DNA from: Actinomadura graeca
GTDB taxonomy: Bacteria; Actinomycetota; Actinomycetes; Streptosporangiales; Streptosporangiaceae
Length of the DNA stretch: 64,000 bases
Direction: 5' to 3'
Assembly (NCBI RefSeq): GCF_019175365.1
Contig: NZ_CP059572.1
Coordinates: 4,278,001-4,342,000, forward strand
In this document: piece by piece, positions 62,413 through 64,000 of the stretch
How positions within the stretch are numbered: the first letter of the stretch is position 1
Layout of the letters: the number at the start of each line of letters is the position of its first letter
Notes under the pieces: generated by a model
What the model saw: the letters and a program-made list of their open reading frames with translations, nothing else
The model's database searches: none
What the model was told of the DNA's origin: nothing
Position numbers and translations under genes: made by a program

Positions 62413-64000
62413 TCAGGAGACCGGGACGTTGTTGACCTTGCCGAAGGGGCCGCCGTCGAAGACGACCGACGTGACGTTTCCCGGTGGCGCGGGCATGTAG
62501 ACGATCCCGCGCACCGGCTCGTTGACGCCCGTCCTGTAGGCGGCGGATGCGGAGCCCACGTACAGGGCGCTGCCCTTGAAGACCGGGGTGCCTATGCGGA
62601 CGGCGCGGTACACGTCCTTCTCACCTGGTGCGGAGATTGAGAAGGATGTGAAGACGCCGCCCGGATAGTCCTTGTGCGCGTAGGAGGCGCTCAGCGGGGT
62701 CGTCCCAGGCCCTTCGTTGACGATGTCGAAAACGGCGACGATGTAGGCGCCGTCCCGGAAGAAGGGTTTGACGTCCAGCCGCCTCTTGTCCGCGCCGAAC
62801 CGGCCGTAACGGCTCGCCACAGTGGCACCGTCCTGCGGACGGAACGCGGACGGAGCGGTGCTTCCGCCACGTCCGCCCGCCGGGGCGGTGCTGCGCCCGG
62901 TGGTCGGGGCGGTCTGCTGCCGGACCTCGTAGGTGATCTCCACGCGGCGGTTGCGGGCGCGGGCCTTCGCATCGTCCGGGCCGCCTTCCTGGGCGATCAG
63001 ATCCGTCTCGCCCTTGCCGTGCGCGGAGTACTTGTAGGAGTCGCCCAGGCGGCTCTTCAGCTCCTTCATGACGGTTTCGGCGCGGGCGCGCGACAGCTTG
63101 AGGTTGTAGGAGTCGCTGCCCTTGCTGTCGGTGTGCCCGGTGAAGGTGAGGGGCCGCCGGGCGGGGTCGGCCTTCTCCTTGATCTCCTGGGCGGCCTCGT
63201 CCAGCACGACCTTCGCGCGCGCCGACAGCTTGGCCGAGTTGAACGCGAACAGCACGTCGGTGCGGAGGTTGACCGTCACGTCCGAGCCGCTGGACGTGAC
63301 GTCCTTGATCTCGCCTTCGGTGATGTCGTACAGCTCGGCCGGGGCCCCGGCCACGCCTCCCGCCTGCGGCGACGAGGACGGCGACCCGGACGGCGACCCC
63401 GACGAAGACGCGCTCCCCGACGTCGCGGAAGGGCCGGTGCCGCCCGGGGCGGGCGAGGTGGGCGAGGCTGACGGGCTGGGCGCGCTCCCCGTGCCGCTCA
63501 CCGGGATGCCGGTGAACTCCCCCGTCGTGCCCGGCGTGAACACCGTGACCTGCTGGACGTCCTGCGGGAGGGGCGGGAGTTCGGCCACCATCTCGCGGGT
63601 GGCGCCCGGCGCGAACTGCTCGCCGGTGGCCGACGCCGCAGGGCGGTAGAACCTGCGCCCGACCGGGTCGAGGACGCTCGCGGGGATCGGCACGGACTTG
63701 GCGGACGAGTCCAGCGACGTCACGCTGTAGCGCACCACCGACCTGGCGCCCTGCCGCTCCACGCCCTTGACCTCGACGCGGGCATGCAACGCGCCCGTCG
63801 CGCCGGCGGTCGGCGCACCACCCACGCTGCCCGGCCCACCCACACTGCCCGGGCCACCCGTGCCGCCCGGCCCGCCCACGCCGCTGGGACCACCCGAACC
63901 ACTCGATGTGCTCGTCCCGCCCACACTGCCAGGGCCGCCTACACTGCCCGGCCCGCGCGCGCCGCCAGGGCCACCCGTGCCGCCCGTCCCGCCCGGGATT
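62413..64000 (-). CDS. OmpA-family peptidoglycan-binding protein, N-terminus beyond window
   Basis: The frame stays open to the window end, so the start is missing (a GTG at 63924 is internal). The visible N-terminal part is Gly/Pro-rich, GGPGSVGG repeats. A domain with VVRYSVTSLDSSAKSVPIP follows, then a Ser/Pro linker, then the OmpA domain (LRTDVLFAFNSAKLS, FTGHTDSKGSDSYNLKLSRARA, ARNRRVEITYEV), which binds diaminopimelate of peptidoglycan. A second C-terminal domain of ~130 residues follows. Probably secreted and wall-associated; E2 and this gene are convergent. Confidence 0.88.
   Translation of the reverse strand, partial: IPGGTGGTGGPGGARGPGSVGGPGSVGGTSTSSGSGGPSGVGGPGGTGGPGSVGGPGSVGGAPTAGATGALHARVEVKGVERQGARSVVRYSVTSLDSSAKSVPIPASVLDPVGRRFYRPAASATGEQFAPGATREMVAELPPLPQDVQQVTVFTPGTTGEFTGIPVSGTGSAPSPSASPTSPAPGGTGPSATSGSASSSGSPSGSPSSSPQAGGVAGAPAELYDITEGEIKDVTSSGSDVTVNLRTDVLFAFNSAKLSARAKVVLDEAAQEIKEKADPARRPLTFTGHTDSKGSDSYNLKLSRARAETVMKELKSRLGDSYKYSAHGKGETDLIAQEGGPDDAKARARNRRVEITYEVRQQTAPTTGRSTAPAGGRGGSTAPSAFRPQDGATVASRYGRFGADKRRLDVKPFFRDGAYIVAVFDIVNEGPGTTPLSASYAHKDYPGGVFTSFSISAPGEKDVYRAVRIGTPVFKGSALYVGSASAAYRTGVNEPVRGIVYMPAPPGNVTSVVFDGGPFGKVNNVPVS

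Noticed and set aside
1..64000. tRNA or rRNA genes
   Set aside because: I looked for T-loop-like GGTTCGA patterns with cloverleaf context and for rRNA cores and found none convincing.

Overview
This 64 kb window has very high GC, strong GC-ending codon bias and many GTG starts. It carries bldC, a valine dehydrogenase, a DUF3073 gene, a LpqY/SugABC-like sugar importer and a c-di-AMP (ydaO) riboswitch. These point to a Gram-positive filamentous actinobacterium. Gene content fits Streptosporangiales/Thermomonosporaceae (Actinomadura-like), but that placement is inference. No rRNA, tRNA, transposase, phage gene or CRISPR array was found.

Layout. 1-6 kb: two small membrane proteins (the first cut by the window edge), a DUF6624 protein, a secreted BP74-like protein, an NAD(P)-binding protein, a divergent SDR/MerR pair with a textbook MerR-type promoter, and a MarR-DMT exporter pair with a palindromic operator over the marR start. 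6-10 kb: homogentisate operon on the minus strand, a MarR regulator then hmgA, an uncharacterised gene and fahA. 10-13 kb: pyruvate oxidase, a TetR regulator and an RsbW-like ATPase. 13.5-20 kb: six-gene minus-strand operon for a trehalose/maltose-type ABC importer plus a DUF4032 kinase-like protein and a methyltransferase. 20-29 kb: duplicated-domain lipoprotein, a Trp/Gly/Arg repeat membrane protein beside pyrD, a large methyltransferase, beta-carbonic anhydrase, a cell-wall amidase and a LacI regulator. 29-33.4 kb: TetR, bldC, a conserved hypothetical gene, vdh and DUF3073. From memory, this order resembles the bldC-vdh-purM-purF neighbourhood of Streptomyces.

33-52.6 kb: the purine biosynthesis genes purM, purF, purL, purQ and purS, all on the minus strand but interrupted. 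The interruptions are two long stretches without credible genes, a histidine phosphatase, a sterol-carrier-like protein, a Ser/Thr kinase with an unusual non-RD catalytic loop, a ~1.4 kb degenerate repeat field, a subtilisin-like protease and a riboswitch-controlled secreted coiled-coil protein. PurL has a 435-residue repeat-rich N-terminal extension, and an RsbW-like ATPase gene sits between purS and purQ. 52.7-64 kb: a beta-solenoid membrane protein, a large WXG-like (probably DUF6571) protein convergent with a lipoprotein, a Nudix hydrolase, a translationally coupled 2-oxoacid dehydrogenase E1alpha-E1beta-E2 operon, and an OmpA-domain protein that runs off the window.

Metabolic links: homogentisate is carried to fumarate and acetoacetate by HmgA and FahA, with the isomerase step unassigned. 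Vdh makes branched 2-oxoacids that the E1/E2 complex could oxidise. PurS, PurQ and PurL together make FGAM, PurM makes AIR and PurF starts the pathway. Most interesting for follow-up are the unknown protein in the homogentisate operon, the PurL extension, the repeat field at 42.9-44.25 kb and the regulatory palindromes near 3.9 and 4.58 kb.
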